Of a DNA stretch of 64,000 nt, positions 23,090 to 35,656 are shown in pieces. The notes below the pieces were generated by a model, which worked only from the letters and a program-made list of their open reading frames with translations, had not been told where the DNA came from and searched no databases. Where the stretch lies: the NCBI GenBank assembly GCA_001792895.1, contig MARA01000002.1, forward strand, positions 930,001 through 994,000, written 5' to 3'. This DNA comes from Lentinus brumalis (lineage: Eukaryota; Basidiomycota; Agaricomycetes; Polyporales; Polyporaceae). Within the stretch, counting starts at the first letter, position 1; each line of letters starts with the position of its first letter. The translations under genes and the position numbers were made by a program.

Positions 23090-26000
23090 TTAGATGTGGA
23101 CCACAATGAAAGGAACCTAGGGGACGTCGTCAGCATATCGTACACAAACAAATCAGCTCATTGGAAGAAACTCACCTCGACGTCCTCGCCTTCCTCGTCG
23201 TTGACCATGACCTCGACGATCAGGTGCTTCGTGTGCGGCGGGATCGGCTTCTTGCTGACATGCTCAACGAGCTTGCTGAACTGCATCGGCAGCCGCTCGT
23301 CGCTTTTCTTCTTGCCGAGGAATGAGCTCCAGAGCATGCTGACGCCCTGGCTGACCATACTGATCTCAAGCTTATGTTCGCGTTGGAACCAGTCGATGAT
23401 ATCCTTCAGCGTCGGGTCGTTCTTGAACTCGAAGCGGTCCCAGAGCGTCCACTCCGTGTCGCCGTACTTGTTCTTCTTCGGCGCGACCGGTTCTGAGAAC
23501 CCGAAGAACGGCAGTGCGAGGTTGACGAAGCCGTTCTTGTAGTCCTCGAGCTTCTTGTGGCCGTCGATGAGCTGCAACGTGCTTAACATCAGCCCTGCCC
23601 AGGGACGCGAGGAACAAAAGTAACAGCGAACACATACCTTGTACAGCTCGAGGCAGACAAGACCAGTGACAAGCGCAGTCGTGGTCGCGATGGCAGGGAT
23701 GATTTTCCCCGCAATCTGCTTTGTCGTATGCCGGTCGGCGGGGGTGATGCTGTAGTTCATCGCACGCAAATTCGACGAGGCGGTGATGAAGTCGATGTGG
23801 TGGTTTGTATCATCATCCTTCTCGAACTCGACCGGGTTCAGGCGGTACCCAACGAGCGACGACGGTGGTGGAAGCTGCTTGAGGTAGTCGGCCACTTCGC
23901 CGCCATCTGTCAAGCCAACCGTCAGAACTTTCGAATCGTAGGAGGGCGCAGCTAAGCCATACCTCCGCCATCGTTCTGCGGAGCCGGGTCGTTGTCGTTG
24001 ATCTGCACCTTGACACCGCTCCTTGGCGTGAACTCGGGGACGATGACCTCATCCGCGATCTTCTTGAAGAGCGCAGGATCGGTCTCGCCACGAAGGCCGT
24101 AATTGTAGGCATGGAGATTGGCAGCAGCGATGATGTACCGCAAGTGCTCCGGCTAATGACAACGTCAGTCAACGTCCATACTGCATTTCCGATACTCACG
24201 TTGTTGGAATCGAAGGTGAGCGGCTCAGGCGCGCGCTTGGGACCGCTCCAGAACGGCTGGCCGGAGCTAGTAACCGCATCCTTCGGCAAGCTGTAGAGGA
24301 GCTGGCGGATCGAGTTGTTGTACTTCTCCTCGAACTGGAGACGCGCCCAAACGATGCACTCCTCGAAGGTGAGAGGCTTATTGGTGACGAGGTACGAGAC
24401 GATCTGCTCGACCTGCTCCTTCTGTTGACCGGAATACTTGAGGTTGTTTTCCAAGAAGTTCGGCTCCGACAGGTAGGAGTTGACAGCCTGGGGGGCTTAA
24501 CGAATAGGTTGTCAAACTCTTGCCTTGCCCACTGTGGATTTGTTCAGCACGACGTCAGAAAATTGTCAGGAAACTGAGTATGAGTACACATACCTCGATG
24601 GTGTGCGAGATCTGGTTAGGGAAGTTCTTAACGGTGCAAACGGGTGTCTCCTTCTCCGGAGGGTCTTGCGACGAGGAGTACGACTCCGTCAAGTGAGGGA
24701 CGATCACCTGCGTGTTGCCCTTGGTGCCGAGGGTACCAGACTCGAGGAGGGGCTTCAAGTAGAAGACACAGCGCTGGTCCATGTACAGACGCGCCTTGAC
24801 GTTGTCAAGCGCGTTGGTGACACCGTCAATGTTGGCGAAGAAGTCGGCGTCGTAGATGTCTAACATTTGATTAGTTGACGCGGCAAGGTAGGTGGAGATG
24901 CAACCCACTCTCAGTGTCAGGACCCACAGGCTCCTGCTTGGCGTCAATCTTGCCCTTGAGGTCAGGGTTCATGTCCGCGACAGCCTCCGCAGCAACCTCA
25001 GACTTGAACTTGCCCAAGTCCTTTGGCCGGAAGAGGAATTGACGGTTCAGGTTGCTCTTCTCGATGGTATCGAGATCGGTGACATAAATCTTCCCTCTAG
25101 GACCAGTAGCGAGACCGATCATACTCCAGTTCTTCAGCATCTCGCAGCCAATAGCACCAGAGCCGACGAGGAACTCTCGGAAGTTGGCGATCTTCTCCTG
25201 GAACTTCTTCCCGAAGACAGCGATCTGACCGTCATAACGCGAACCGCTGGGCTGACAGTCCTGCTCGGTGGGCAGCTCGGTGGGCAGAGACTCCAGCGAG
25301 TCGAAGTACATGTTCTGGACCATAGGGTGGAACTTCGCAGAGACAGCCTTCAGCACTTCCTGAGCAACAAACCCGCCGATGACAGCGTTCATGGGCGCGA
25401 GGTCACCAGTGGCCTGGTACGCGAGCTCGGTCAGAATCTTCTCGTCTGCATCTGGGTTGATCTTCTTTGCCAAAGCAACCACAGCAGCAGCATCCTCTGC
25501 ATTGCGCGGGCGGGGTGACCTCTTGTTCTCCTCTTCGAACTGTGACAGTGCCTGGAAGCCGGCGTGCAGAGTGGCTGGCCGGTCAAACTTCGCGAAGTCG
25601 GTGAAGAAGAACTCTGGCGATGTGAGCGCTTCCCGCAATGATTTCTGCGAAAGAGGTCGGCATCCATGGAACGTACACAATGGGAAAGAATGCTTACGAA
25701 TTGCAAGATCTTCGGCATCTTGACTTGCGTGAAGATACCACCGGTCTTGTACTCGCCGAAGTTTGAGGTGTCGCCGATGGCGAAGGTGTAGGGTCCCTTG
25801 ACAGTGACCTTGCGTGGCTCGCACCCGTTCAGCTCCTCCATACCCTGGACCTCGCTGAACGTCACGAAATCGCCATCTTCGAGACCATGACGGGTCTCGT
25901 CCAAGCAAGTCACAACACCTTCGCTGTCCTGGTACGCGACGTGTGAGTGAGGGACGGGAGAGGTAAACAGGGACACATACCCTGTCAACCGAGACGATCA

Positions 26001-26897
26001 TCCCCGAGAGCGGTTGCTCCCCGGTAGGATCGACACAGGTGAACTTGGGACCGAAGTCGTTGAATGCCGTCCTGGAGAGTTCAGTGAGTGTGGGAATGCG
26101 CAGGAGTAGGTTACGCCCTACCCAAAAAGACCACGCGTGTCTGCAGAGATGAAGTGCACGCCGTTCTCATGGGTCCAGTCGTTAATCTCCAATTGCTTCT
26201 TCAGCGAGACACCACAAAGGACAACGGCCTGTTGAATGATGCGTGCCTCATGAAGCTGGTGTACAGGTCACATCACGAGGAGCACGTACCTGGAAACCCT
26301 TGACCAAGTCCACCGTGATTTCTTGGCCTGCCTGGCCACCGAGATTGCGCACGGGAACATACGCGTTCAGCTCTGCCAGACGTGGGACCGTAGCTTCTGC
26401 GCGAGATTTTCCTACGTCATCTGCTCGGAGGAAGAACTGCAATATGTTGGAGAAGGAAGGACATGAAGCGAGGAGGCTCGGTGACTTACCTGACTGCTGA
26501 GATCTGAGATCTTCACTGGCTCGGGGTCGTACACAGTGACCGACTTGACACCAGCAAGTACCACGTTCTTTGCTACAAATGCGCTTGAGTGGGGAGAACG
26601 TCGGGGAAGACGCATAACCACTCACCGATTTCGACTCCGAGACCGTTCATGCCGACAATCAGGACATTGGACGCTGCCATGCGCTTCATGGCTAGAATAT
26701 GTCATCAGAAAACAAGCCCAAGCGATCCAAGGTAGTTTCTTGCTCACCCTCGTGCCCAAGCACATAGCTGGGGAGTATCTGTAAGTCCAAGGACGCGTCG
26801 TCAATTGCACTGGAACTCACAGTTGCCGGGAGTAGAGACCCTCGTCGATCGCGGCCTCATCGACGTCCATCGCAGATGGGAGATTCGACGCAGACAT
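23090..26897 (-). CDS. UBA1: Ubiquitin-activating enzyme E1 (UBA1); one apparent frame slip
   Basis: Model: complement(join(23090..23116, 23176..23571, 23638..23906, 23963..24152, 24200..24531, 24594..24859, 24909..25644, 25698..25928, 25981..26071, 26122..26228, 26290..26436, 26490..26572, 26626..26691, 26748..26767, 26821..26897)). With one base added it gives 1012 aa, the normal E1 length. E1 adenylates ubiquitin and then carries it as a thioester. Visible are [20 protein letters not shown] at the N-terminus, the active adenylation loop [14 protein letters not shown], the catalytic cysteine in [10 protein letters not shown] (about residue 594), and the ubiquitin-fold end VPFIVVHI. Exon 2 is only 20 nt. 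The conserved frame is broken in a six-base G run (plus strand) at 24490-24495, where one more base restores [15 protein letters not shown] sequencing under-call is likelier than inactivation of an essential gene. Confidence 0.95.
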
Positions 26898-27100
26898 GTT
26901 TCGTGAAGCAGACGACAAGTACAGAGACTGAGATAGATGGAGAAGGGAGGGTGGTGGGAGGAGAGAGAGATGGCAGTGGCGGACGCGCTCGTCTGATTCA
27001 GAGTCGTCATGCATGCGACTCTGACATCAGCGGCTATCAAATCTAACCGAGTGAGTGTCCTCCTCTCCTCGTACCCCGACCACAAAGCCCGGTGTTTGTC
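26898..27100. promoter_or_regulatory. Bidirectional promoter UBA1 / DPH6
   Basis: 203 bp separate the two start codons, so both genes must share this region. It is pyrimidine-rich on the DPH6 side. No TATA box is seen. Confidence 0.6.
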
Positions 27101-29729
27101 ATGAAATATGTCGCATTGCTCAGCGGCGGCAAGGACAGCTGCTACAACCTCCTCCATTGCGCACGCAATGGTCACGAACTCGTCGCCTCTGCGTCTCTCG
27201 GTCCTGAGCAAGGCAAAGGTTCGGCTACACCAAGCTTCCCCGATGACCTGCTCCGACCTCGTGCAAATTAGAGGAACTTGATTCCTACCTCTATCAAACT
27301 GTAGGACAGGACGCGATTGAGTTCGTTGGCCGCGCGCTGGACGTGCCGCTTTACCGAAGAGTGATTTCCGGAGCCGCCGTCGAACAGGGCGGTGAATATG
27401 GCGGACGCGATCCTTCGCGGAGTGGTGGCATCTCTGGCGATGAGACTGAAGATCTCTATGAGTTGCTATCCACAGTAAAAGTACTGAATAGCTCTCCGCT
27501 TCAAGACTTCACGCTGATTTACCTGCCTCCAATTCAGACAAACCACCCGGACGTACAAGGCGTCTCAGTAGGAGCCATTCTCTCCAACTACCAGCGGGTC
27601 CGCGTTGAGCATGTGTATGTGCCGTCAGTTGTCATTATCGTTACTTCCACCTGATGAGGTACATCGATGCAGCTGTCGACGACTAGGCTTGACTCCCCTC
27701 TGCTACCTTTGGCAACGAGACCAGGAAGAACTGCTCTCCGAAATGATTGAGGCCGGCATGGAAGCCGTGCTTATCAAGGTAGCCGGCATAGGCCTAACCA
27801 CCAAGCACTTGGGTAAGACGCTGGCCCAGATGCAGCCGACGCTATTAAAACTGGTAAAGTCTTTTCTGGTGTGTTGGAAAACATTACGCTGAAACGAAGC
27901 CAGAATGCATTATATGGTTCGCACATATGCGGCGAGGGCGGTGAATACGAGACGTTGACTCTCGATTGCCCGCTCTTCAAGTCACGTATCAACCTGTGAG
28001 CCATTTATTCACACGCGAATGTCCCCTCGATGACCGACCTCGTTCCTCAGCGACGAGGTGGAGACTGTTGTTCACTCAGACAATGACTTTGCGACAGTCG
28101 CCTATCTACGTGTCAAGAAGGCCTCTCTTCAACCTAAGACATCTGGAGCATTGGATGTCACCATTCCACCTGTGCTCGCAGAATCGTTCTCAATTGTCCG
28201 GGATGTGGTCTCGAGCCATCTGTCGCCGCGTTGTGACGGTGGTCGGGATGCGCCTGAACCCCTGAAGTCTCCTCTGTGTCGAAGGGCGGAAAGCAGGAAG
28301 ATCGGACCATGGGTAGCTGTCACCAATGTCCAACGGGACTTGGGCGAACATCCCAGGGAATCCCCGATCGAGGACGAAGTACGTGAATGCTTCGAGACAC
28401 TACAAGGTACAGAAACTCCTCAGCCCCCTTCTCTCATGAATGCATGGTTGGTTTCTCACTCCTACTAACCTCTAGCATGTCTCGCCAAGCACTCACTGAC
28501 TTTGGCCAACTGCGCCAACATCAACGTCTTCCTCTCCTCAATGGACCTCTTCGCCCGAGTCAACGCGGTATATGGCACATACTTCGGAATCAGCCCGCCG
28601 GCCCGCGCATGCGTCGCCGTCGACCTCCCCACGCCCCTCCGTGTCCGGCTAGACTGCATCGCATACGCCGAACGTACCCCATCCGAACGGCAGGCACTTC
28701 ACGTCCAAGGACTCAGCTACTGGGCCCCAGCGAACATCGGCCCATACTCGCAAGCCATCATCGTAAGCCTGACATGCAGCACATACATTGTAGAGGACTT
28801 GTCGCTCATATCGACATCTCATGATAGGCGGACGAGCGTGTGTTCATATCTGGCCAGATCGGACTCATCCCCAGCAGCCTCGCCCTTCCCTCACCTCAAT
28901 CGCTCGCGTTCGAAGCCGCCCTCTCCTTCCAGCACGTACACCGCGTCGTCGAAGCGCTGAAGAACAACTCCGGGGGTGGCTGGAAGGGCCACATGCAGGC
29001 CATCGTGTACTGGCTCGTGCACCAGGAAGACGTCGAGCCAATCCGCGCTGCGAGTGCGCAGCACGAGGAGGTATGCCTTGTGACCTTGACCAACTGATGA
29101 ATGCCTCTGACTGGAGTGTCATCAGGACGTACTCGCCCCTACGCTGTTCGTCGTGGTCCCAGAATTGCCGAAAGGTGCACTGATCGAGAAGCAAGTGCTT
29201 GTACACACCGGCCAGTGTGACATTGCAGACGACGACGACGGAACACTCGTTCGCCGATCCGTTGAGCCCTCCTTTGAGCAAGGTAAGAAGTCACCGCCTC
29301 CTCACATCTCACCGCTTGTCTCAATGCGTATTGTCCAGGAGTGCACGAGAGTCAAGACAGCAGTTTCCACTGGGAAGTCTCCGCCTTCAAGGAGACGCCC
29401 TCCAAGGTTGCTCTCATCTGCGGGAAGGGTGACGCCTCTGGCCTGCCTTCACACCTGCACACCATATCCGCACTGCAATCCCTCCAAGCCGAAGCCTTGT
29501 CCCTGCGCTTGTTCTACAAAGCCTCGACACCCGAAGGTAAGCCCTGTGCAGGCGGGCTCGACCAGACAGACATGCTGATCTGGGCGCGGCTCGTGCAGCT
29601 GCGACGTCCATTACGACCTCGTTGGGGGTCCCCATCACTCCCATCCCATGCAGGAACATCGCAAGCAGACACGGGGACGACTGGGATTACGCAATACTTG
29701 CAATATGTACCAGTACACAGGAGAGATAG
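27101..29729 (+). CDS. DPH6: Diphthine-ammonia ligase with fused RidA-like domains (DPH6)
   Basis: Model: join(27101..27218, 27272..27480, 27538..27614, 27673..27853, 27904..27995, 28051..28406, 28476..28762, 28828..29070, 29126..29282, 29339..29536, 29599..29729), 682 aa. The N-terminal ATP-pyrophosphatase domain starts MKYVALLSGGKDSCYN, whose SGGKDS PP-loop sits at residues 8-13. It contains GVSVGAILSNYQRVRVE and YGSHICGEGGEYETL, signatures of the enzyme that amidates diphthine on elongation factor 2 in the last step of diphthamide synthesis. Two YjgF/RidA-like domains follow (NINVFLSSMDLFARVN ... QGLSYWAPANIGPYSQA and VFISGQIGLIPSS ... HVHRVVEALKN), the fungal DPH6 architecture. Intron 2 (57 nt) is open and in frame, so retention would not change the reading frame. 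It is head-to-head with UBA1. Confidence 0.92.
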
Positions 29730-29900
29730 CGGGATAGCGGATGATGGCGATGTGACGGGGCAAAACGTGAGATGAGATACTACAACAGGTACTACATAGA
29801 TCAGAAACGAGTCGAGAGTCCTCCTATCCAAGCCCCTTGAAAGAGAAGAAAAACGAGAAACATGCGATGAGCGAACCAGTGGTGATGCGTGTCCGAAACT

Positions 29901-32438
29901 TCACGGAGAGCCCTCCTCCTGGAGAACCTTGAGCTCGGCCAGACGCCTGCGCATCTCCTTCTCCGTGCGGGTAGGTGGTACCCCACGGGCAATGACTGCG
30001 CCAAGCTACCGAGCAAGTAATGGTCAACATCGCAAGAATCACGCCAACAACGAATCGACTCACCAATGTGCACACACCGCCGAACCGCAGCACCCACGCC
30101 ACGCCGTTCTTGCCATACAGCGCGGTGTCGTTCGAGGGGTCATTGTCGGCATCCGCATCCACGATGGCAAAGATCGCGCTCGATGCCAGCGCGACGATGA
30201 ACTGCGGCATGACGATCGCAAGGTTGTGGATCCCCAGAATCGTGCCACCCGCAACCGCCTCTGCGGGCGCGACGTCAGGGTTATGCTGGTCGAACGACCG
30301 CCTTCTCAGCAGCGGCGTCCGCTCGCCCTCCGCCGGGCGGCTGTTCCTCCTGATCACCGGGGTCGACAGCGCGCGACTGTGGCTCGGCCGCCTCGCCCAC
30401 TCCCGCGCAACCGCCTCCCCATCCTCGCTCGCATCTCGCTCGCGCTCCTTCAGGAACTCCATGATGATCGCGAACGGCGCCCAGCACGCGACAGCCCAGC
30501 AGATACCGACGAGCGACACGATGATGATCGCCTGCCACACCTTCGTGACGAAGAACGTCGCGAGCGTGAGGACGGTGAAGAGCAAGAGGGCGCCCGTCCA
30601 GATGTTGCGGAGAAAGAATGGCATGAAGGGCAGACGCAGGGGCTTCCCGCGCCGTGCTGCCTCGGCGCGCCATTCGAGGACTTGCGCGCGCAGGCGGGCC
30701 AGCTCGGTGTCTTCGTCGTCGTCGCCCTCGTGTGCGAGTAGGGCCGCATCACGGCGGGTGAGGTGAGGAAGAACCGTCCCCGCCGCCACCGCCACTGCAA
30801 GATGATCAGAACCTCGACCTGATGCATTTATGACAGACATTTCGACTCACCGAGACTGTAGATGAGCATCGCCAAAGCGCCCGTGCGAGTAGCGAGGTCG
30901 TGATCAGGCTCACTGCCCAGTTCATATGCCATGATTTGGCCAATGTAGGTCGTTCTATGGAAGCAACCTCAGTCATCGGTGCTTGATTGCGTTCAATATA
31001 CATACGAGTAAAACAGGAATGGGAACCTGCGGCGCAGCGTCGTGTCAGCCACAACGCGGTCAAAGGCCAGAGGTTGGAAGGCAACTCACCATCCCATGAA
31101 GGCAAATATTTGCACATAGCAAACGCGTCGAATCGGCTTAGGAAGGGTCCAAATAGTCGTCCAGATGTTCTTCAAGATATCACGCATGCTGTTCCACGTG
31201 AGTCATACGCGTGCAATGAAACGAGCTCGGAAGATATCACCTACCCTCCTTTCTCGATCCGGCGCTGCTCGCGCGGTTGCTCCTCTTGCGTCCAACAAGT
31301 GATCCACACGGTGATTGTGAGGATGATCATACAGATGACGCAGAACTTGCGGAATTGAGATCCTCCAAGGAGGCGCAGGATGGGCATGTTCGCCAGCGGC
31401 AAGAACCCTAGCCGCACATCACAGTGAGAACAGCTCGCGAGTGCAGAAAGGCGAGACATACCAAAGCCATAACCGACGATATTACCGGCGTTGAGCATCC
31501 GGCTGTGCCACGCGTTCGCAGAATTGAGTTGGGCCGGCGGCGTGACATCCAGCAGTAGGTTCCGAAGCGAGGCTTGTAGGGCATTGAGGGCGAAATCAAG
31601 CACGTAGAAAGACGCGATAGCAAAGCCAATTGCCGTATCTTTGATCTGGAGGTAGTCGATAATCAGCATACACACACTAGAAGCCTGCGTAGCAGGAGCC
31701 TGTCACCCACCGCCTTGCTGTACGTCGGGTCCCAGCTGCCTGCGCTGCTGCCTAGAAGGTCGACGAAGAAGGTCGCGATTTCCCGGCAGTACGCAAGCGT
31801 CAGGGTCGAGACAACGAGGGCAAACGTCGACAGAACGATCCAAAAGCGGCGGCGATACTTGGACGTCGACGCATCGGATATGGCACCTGCGACGCCCGAG
31901 TCAGTCGCGAGCATAACGCCATTGGGCCGCTCGCGGACAGCGCGAGAGCGGGCTCCCTTCACTCACCAATGACCGGCTGGGCAATAAGGCCGCTGATGGG
32001 TCCCGCGAGCCACACAAGACTCGTGAGCTGCTCAGTGAGGCCGAGCTCGAGCAGAAACGGTGTTCCGTATCTGCAAGCATACAATCAACATCCGCACTCC
32101 CAGCCCCTGCGCCGTATATCTCACCCCAGCTCGACCGTCCACGCTACCTGCGACCCTCCCATCGAGATGCTCAGGTAGATCAGATCGAGCGTCGACATCC
32201 TCTTCTTCCCGCTGCCGCTGCTGCTTGTGTCCTCCTCGGCGAGCGCGGACCCGGCGGGCTTGTGCTTCCCATTGCCGTTCACGCGGCTCACTGACGGACG
32301 GCTGCCGCTCCTGCCCTCCCGCAGGAGGCTTGCTTGCGTGTTGGACCCTCTGCGGCCGCGGTCCTGCAGGCGGCCGGGCCATGGGATCTGCGAGGAGGGA
32401 TCCGGATCGGCTTCGACGTTTGCTGGTGGAAATGTCAT
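29901..32438 (-). CDS. SLC45/GPH-type sugar (sucrose-like) transporter
   Basis: Model: complement(join(29901..30005, 30064..30794, 30851..30954, 31006..31026, 31090..31188, 31245..31407, 31462..31645, 31711..31886, 31967..32070, 32125..32438)), 666 aa, all phases close. A hydrophilic N-terminus is followed by LIYLSISMGGSQVAWTVELGYGTPFLLELGL, opening the first membrane pair of the glycoside-pentoside-hexuronide/SLC45 group. SLVWLAGPISGLIAQPVIGAISDASTSKYRRRFW follows, with the R-R-R-x-W loop typical of that group. About twelve hydrophobic segments are visible. A long charged, Arg/Glu-rich loop lies between the middle membrane segments. The family contains proton-coupled sucrose, maltose or glucose carriers of the plasma membrane or vacuole. 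The substrate cannot be read from sequence. One exon is only 21 nt. Confidence 0.85.
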
Positions 32439-33280
32439 GGCTGGGTCGTGTCGACACTCGGGGTGGTGGGCGGAACCAAGTCAGTGCGCTGGCCAGGCGG
32501 CGGGAGGCAGAGGAGAGGCAGTCGCTATAAGTGGCTTCACGGGGTAATTGCGGGTGCGTTGGCCAGCTTGTGGGCAGCCAGACAGCGCGTGCTGAGCACC
32601 CCCAGTCCGCCAGGCGCGTCTCTTGCGTCCCAATTACGCAACTCGGCTGCCCCCGAGCCACCCCCAGCAGGCACGGGCACATCGAGATCCTTCTCCACAA
32701 CGCAGTGCCGCACTTGCCTCGTGCTTTAAACCAGCAGATAACCTCTTCTAGCCCCGCTCTTCTGTCGTGCTGCACTCTTGGCACGCATCCGACGGACACA
32801 AGCTACGGGCTCCAGCAATGCTGAGTGAACCTTGCATGGCGCCTGCATTCATAACGTACTCAGACAGGAGGATCACGGTGGCAGATCTCCCTTTCAAGGT
32901 CGAGAACTCGCACGCAGCTTATTGGTAAACACCCAGCCAAGCCGTCGGTTTGGAGATTTGGGGTTATGCGGATCACAACTGCGAGTAGTCAGAACTAGAG
33001 GCTGCGCGAGCCCCGGGACAGTTCATTCCACACACACTCGACACACTCGTACGTACACTATACCCAACAAGACCAACGCACAACAGAGCAAATCACACAG
33101 CGACGCAGCTCGTACACCCCGCTTCCTATCCGTCCTCCGGCCAAAATGAGAATACAGTCCTGTGTGCGGTCCGGTGATCATCCGCCCTCCAAGAAGCCGT
33201 TCCATATCCCCTTGGCTCCGCATCTCCACGATCCAGCGCAAGCGCAGGCGAGAACCCTGAACGCAATCGCGCACGCATTC
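32439..33280. other. Intergenic, promoter side of the transporter
   Basis: 842 bp between the transporter start and the stop of the ankyrin gene. Open frames are short and unsupported. Confidence 0.5.
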
Positions 33281-35359
33281 CTATCGGACCACCGCGTTCA
33301 CAGACGCGTTTCTGCGATGGCTGCCACCCGCCACGTGCGTGTCCATGCTGCTCTTGTGCGACGACAGCAGGTTGAACGGTAACCGCCTCGACGAATGCGT
33401 CGACTGGGTCGCAGTCGTCGGCGTCGTCACGCGCTCCAGCTCCTCCATCAGCGGCGGTGGTGGCGGGAAGCGTGCGTACTCGCTCGGAGGACCCGTGTAA
33501 TCCTTCTCGGGAAGTATGGGCTGCGAACCGCCGGAGCGCGTCATGCTTGGTCGTGGAGCAGCCGAGTTCTGAGTGGGGGTAGGGAGCGCGGATGACTCTC
33601 CGGAAGGTGAGGAGAGCGTGTTCGAAGTCGGTTTGAGCATCGCGGGGCTGGTGCCGGAACGTGTCCGGGGCTCTTGTGATGTACTCGAAGGGATGGTGAG
33701 AGGCTGTGGATTTGATCGGAGCTGAGCAGCGGATGCCGACGGTCGTAATCGTCGTCGAGGTGCTACCGAGCCAACGGTGACCAGAGATGAGAGCGCAGAG
33801 ATATCGTCATTGTCCTTGGGGGTGGTGCAGGTGGCGGAGACGCGGACTCGTGTTGTGATGGGCTGTCTGTCGACGCCGTCGTGGCGCTACCGCTGCGTTG
33901 CCGCAACTTGTACTTCTCCATCGCATCCGCATCGCGTTCTCGCATGCGAGTGGCGATCGGAGATAGTGCAGACGCAGGATTTGAGTGACCATGGGGGAGA
34001 AGAGTGGCGGAATTAGGCTGGGAAATCGGGGAGGCAGCAAAGCCGAATGTGCTGCTCGTAGAGCTTGCCGACGGCTGACCGGGGGAATGCGACCCTGAGG
34101 GTAGTGGCGCGGGGCGCCGTGAGGGCGACGACCAAAATCTCGACGAAGATTGCACCGGTGCTGAGTTGTCCAGCAGATCACCGCTGTTGGACGTTGTTGT
34201 GGTGTGGCTTGTCCCTGAGCCGCTACGCACGCGAACAGCGCTGTTACTCTTGTAGGGATAGTCCTTTGGTGATGGCGGATATATTTGCATATTTGCGGTG
34301 CCTCCCCATTCGTTCCCTCTCGCGGCGGCCTGTTGAAACACGTTCCGCCGAGCCTTCTTGTTGTTCTCGAATTGTATTCGAGCTGTGTCCTGGAGTGTGT
34401 CTCGCGTGCTTGTTCTATAGACACGAAGACGTCAGATTGAGCCAAAGGGGGCGTGAAAAAGCACCGACGAGTATGCATAGTCCGAGGGCGTGAAACCCTG
34501 GTTGTTTCGCGCCGAATACTGGCACCCACGCTCAATTAGCAGTTGCACAACCTGAGAAGCATCTGTCAGCGAGCTTCCTCTTTAGGAATGGCGGCGGGAC
34601 GTACGGTGATATTGCCCCAGGCGCTGGCGCTGAAACAGAATGAGTTTCTCAACAGTCCGAGACGAGCGGCGCCATGCTCACTAATGCAGCGGTGTATTGC
34701 CCTCGTTATCGGCGAGGTCGAAGTCGGCGCCCAGATCGCAGAGCATCTGCCGATGCTTGAGGACGGGTGACACGGACGGGGAACGGACGCCACAGACTTA
34801 CCCGAACGAGCTCCTCGTTTCCCTTCAGCGCCGCAACATGAATAGCGGTCTTCCCTTCAATATTTGCCCAGTCTAGGATGTCGGGGTAGCGGTCGATGTA
34901 CATGCGCGCCATGCGGAGGGTAGCACCGAGGAAGTCTTGTTCGGAGGGGCCGGAGGAGGGGAGAGGGAGGGTGGCGGACGGGCACCGGCAAGAAGAATGA
35001 GTATTGTGTTGTTCTCGGAGTCCTGTCAGTCGACGGAGTGGATGGTGCATGAGTGGACGCCACAACGGGAGGATCGAGGGTGCGCACCTTGCTGTACTCG
35101 TGATCGTCATGGCCGCTGCTGAGGAGGAACTCGAACGTCTCCTCGTGCCCGAGGACGGCGGCCCAAGCGAGGGATGTATACCGCTTGTTGTACGGATCGG
35201 GATTGCGCATGTCAGTCCGCTTGATGAGACGTTTGACGAGGAAGAGATTGTTCTCTGGGCGGCACAGACGTCGGTCAGAGTCGGCCTGCTCCCGGGCAGC
35301 GCGTGCGACGTACCTGTTACGGCCCTGCGGAGGCGGGCGGAGGCGTCCTTCTCTGCCAT
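33281..35359 (-). CDS. Ankyrin-repeat protein with long disordered C-terminus; two apparent frame slips
   Basis: Model: complement(join(33281..34414, 34469..34551, 34605..34629, 34682..34746, 34802..35022, 35088..35254, 35314..35359)), about 580 aa once two one-base gaps are allowed. Ankyrin repeats are clear: RYTSLAWAAVLGHEETFEFLLSSG, EGKTAIHVAALKGNEELVR, then DLADNEGNTPLHYASAWGN with ITVVQLLIERG, and a last partial repeat NNQGFTPSDYAYS. The C-terminal half is rich in S, P, T and R and contains a PPPPP tract. The frame slips in C runs (minus strand) at 34969-34971, between the first and second pairs of repeats, and at 33818-33822, before KDNDDISALSSLVTVGS. In both places one extra C restores a sensible protein. 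The partner and function are unknown. It shares a 297 bp upstream region with the STEEP1 homologue. Confidence 0.72.
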
Positions 35360-35656
35360 GGCGGTGAAGAGACGCAGGACGGGACGAGGGAGAGGGCGAG
35401 GGACGGCGGGAGCGTATAAGACAGAGAGTGCAGAGAGCAAGCACAGCCCAAGCGGGCAATAATAAGGAGAAACGATCACGTGTGAGTGCCTGTATGGCGG
35501 TACGTAATTGCAGACGCCTGTGCGGCCGTCATCGTCCTCGGCAGGCAGCTGGCCATCCATCTCGCATCCATCTCCATCTCTGCACCGCTCCCACCTCGGC
35601 AGCTTCTTGCCTCGACCTTCTCCGTACTCAACGCCTCCGCAGCCACCGCAGCCGCC
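35360..35656. promoter_or_regulatory. Divergent promoter, ankyrin gene / STEEP1
   Basis: 297 bp between the two start codons, pyrimidine-rich on the STEEP1 side. A TATA-like GTATAAG lies at about 35413. Confidence 0.45.
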
